This document shows positions 23,341-23,570 of a stretch of DNA of 23,570 bases, one piece after another; the first letter of the stretch is position 1; each line of letters starts with the position of its first letter. A program made the translations under genes and the position numbers. Under the pieces are notes generated by a model, which had not been told where the DNA came from, did not search any database, and saw only the letters and a program-made list of their open reading frames with translations. Source of the DNA: Deltaproteobacteria bacterium (GTDB taxonomy: Bacteria > Myxococcota_A > UBA796 > UBA2385); the NCBI GenBank assembly GCA_947462115.1, contig CANHON010000015.1, positions 1 to 23,570 of the forward strand. The letters run 5' to 3'.

Positions 23341-23570
23341 GGCAGCGCCACCGGCGAGGCGCCCACCAGCGCGCCCCGGCGGCCGTCCGGCACCACCGAC
23401 AGGCTGCGGCGCGAGGCCGGCACGGCGTGGGCGGCGACGGCCGCGGCGATGGCCTCGGCGTCCAGGGCCTGCACCGCCGCGAGATCGGCCAAGAAGCAGT
23501 CCGGCGCCCGGCCGCGGCTGACGCAGGCCCCGATCAGCTCAGCCCGCGGCTCCACTTCGCCGAGCTGGTC
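23337..23570 (-). CDS. M16-family peptidase, C-terminal fragment (cut by window edge)
   Basis: The frame is open from the window edge to a TGA at 23337-23339; 77 residues are visible, beginning DQLGEVEPRAELIGACVSRG. The fragment has the helical end of an M16 C-lobe (FLADLAAVQALDAEAIAAAV) followed by the final strand SRRSLSVVPDG, where active M16B proteins have the last β-strand with a VVVG-like end. The stop overlaps the start of the inactive M16 homologue, so the two form an operon. Catalytic residues lie outside the window, so activity cannot be judged. The family call rests mainly on the partner gene and this short C-terminal pattern. Confidence 0.62.
   Translation of the reverse strand, partial: DQLGEVEPRAELIGACVSRGRAPDCFLADLAAVQALDAEAIAAAVAAHAVPASRRSLSVVPDGRRGALVGASPVALP

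Overview
The window is a stretch of bacterial chromosome, very GC-rich by eye (about 70% or more), with densely packed genes, GTG and TTG starts beside ATG, and clear Shine-Dalgarno sites. Many products are predicted lipoproteins or exported proteins, so the cell is Gram-negative. Two lipoproteins carry Asp/Cys-rich MopE-type 'putative metal-binding' repeats, one joined to fibronectin-III/Ig-like modules and a fibrinogen-like domain. That style, with the base composition, points to Myxococcota or a related deltaproteobacterial lineage. This placement is inference; there is no rRNA or marker gene here to fix it. I see no insertion sequence, phage gene, tRNA, rRNA or CRISPR array.

Layout. 2-691 (+): 3' end of a DEAD-box RNA helicase gene with a DbpA-type RNA-binding domain, followed by a strong intrinsic terminator (706-753). 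767-1736 (-): a secreted protein of unknown function and a rhodanese lipoprotein. 1843-2307 (+): a RidA-family protein. 2322-5902 (-): a compact sulfur-oxidation cluster, transcribed in the order exported DsrE-like protein, TsdA-like dihaem cytochrome c lipoprotein, SoxC-type molybdenum sulfite/sulfane dehydrogenase, SoxD-like monohaem cytochrome c lipoprotein. The last three genes overlap by ATGA. 6144-7745 (+): MopE/beta-helix lipoprotein. 7767-9640 (+): rlmM-like rRNA methyltransferase overlapping uppP. 9653-10303 (-): small beta-helix-like protein. 10373-11872 (-): calpain-like cysteine protease with an intact Gln/Cys/His/Asn site. 12014-12733 (-): NicO-type nickel/cobalt transporter. 12852-14237 (+): guanine deaminase. 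14441-17131 (+): large modular MopE/fibrinogen-like lipoprotein. 17304-17957 (-): M23 metallopeptidase-like protein. 18126-19757 (+): GAF-histidine kinase-receiver hybrid. 19906-21747 (+): OPT-family oligopeptide transporter. 21823-23570 (-): two overlapping M16-peptidase-family genes, the complete one lacking the zinc motif and the upstream one cut by the window edge.

How genes work together. The clearest functional unit is the sulfur cluster. A TsdA-like cytochrome, a SoxC-type dehydrogenase and a SoxD-like electron acceptor, all exported, would pass electrons from reduced sulfur compounds to the respiratory chain, with the DsrE-like protein and perhaps the nearby rhodanese lipoprotein handling sulfane sulfur. 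The rest is a mix of housekeeping genes (uppP, rlmM, guaD) and envelope or surface proteins.

The most interesting points are the reduced sulfur-oxidation cluster (no SoxXYZAB in view), the calpain-like protease with an SH3-like region and a disordered leader, the MopE/FN3/fibrinogen-like lipoprotein, the stand-alone M23 domain of the aminotransferase-fusion type, and a small family of intergenic elements with the core ACAGNNYYGT that forms hairpins just after stop codons in two convergent gene pairs.
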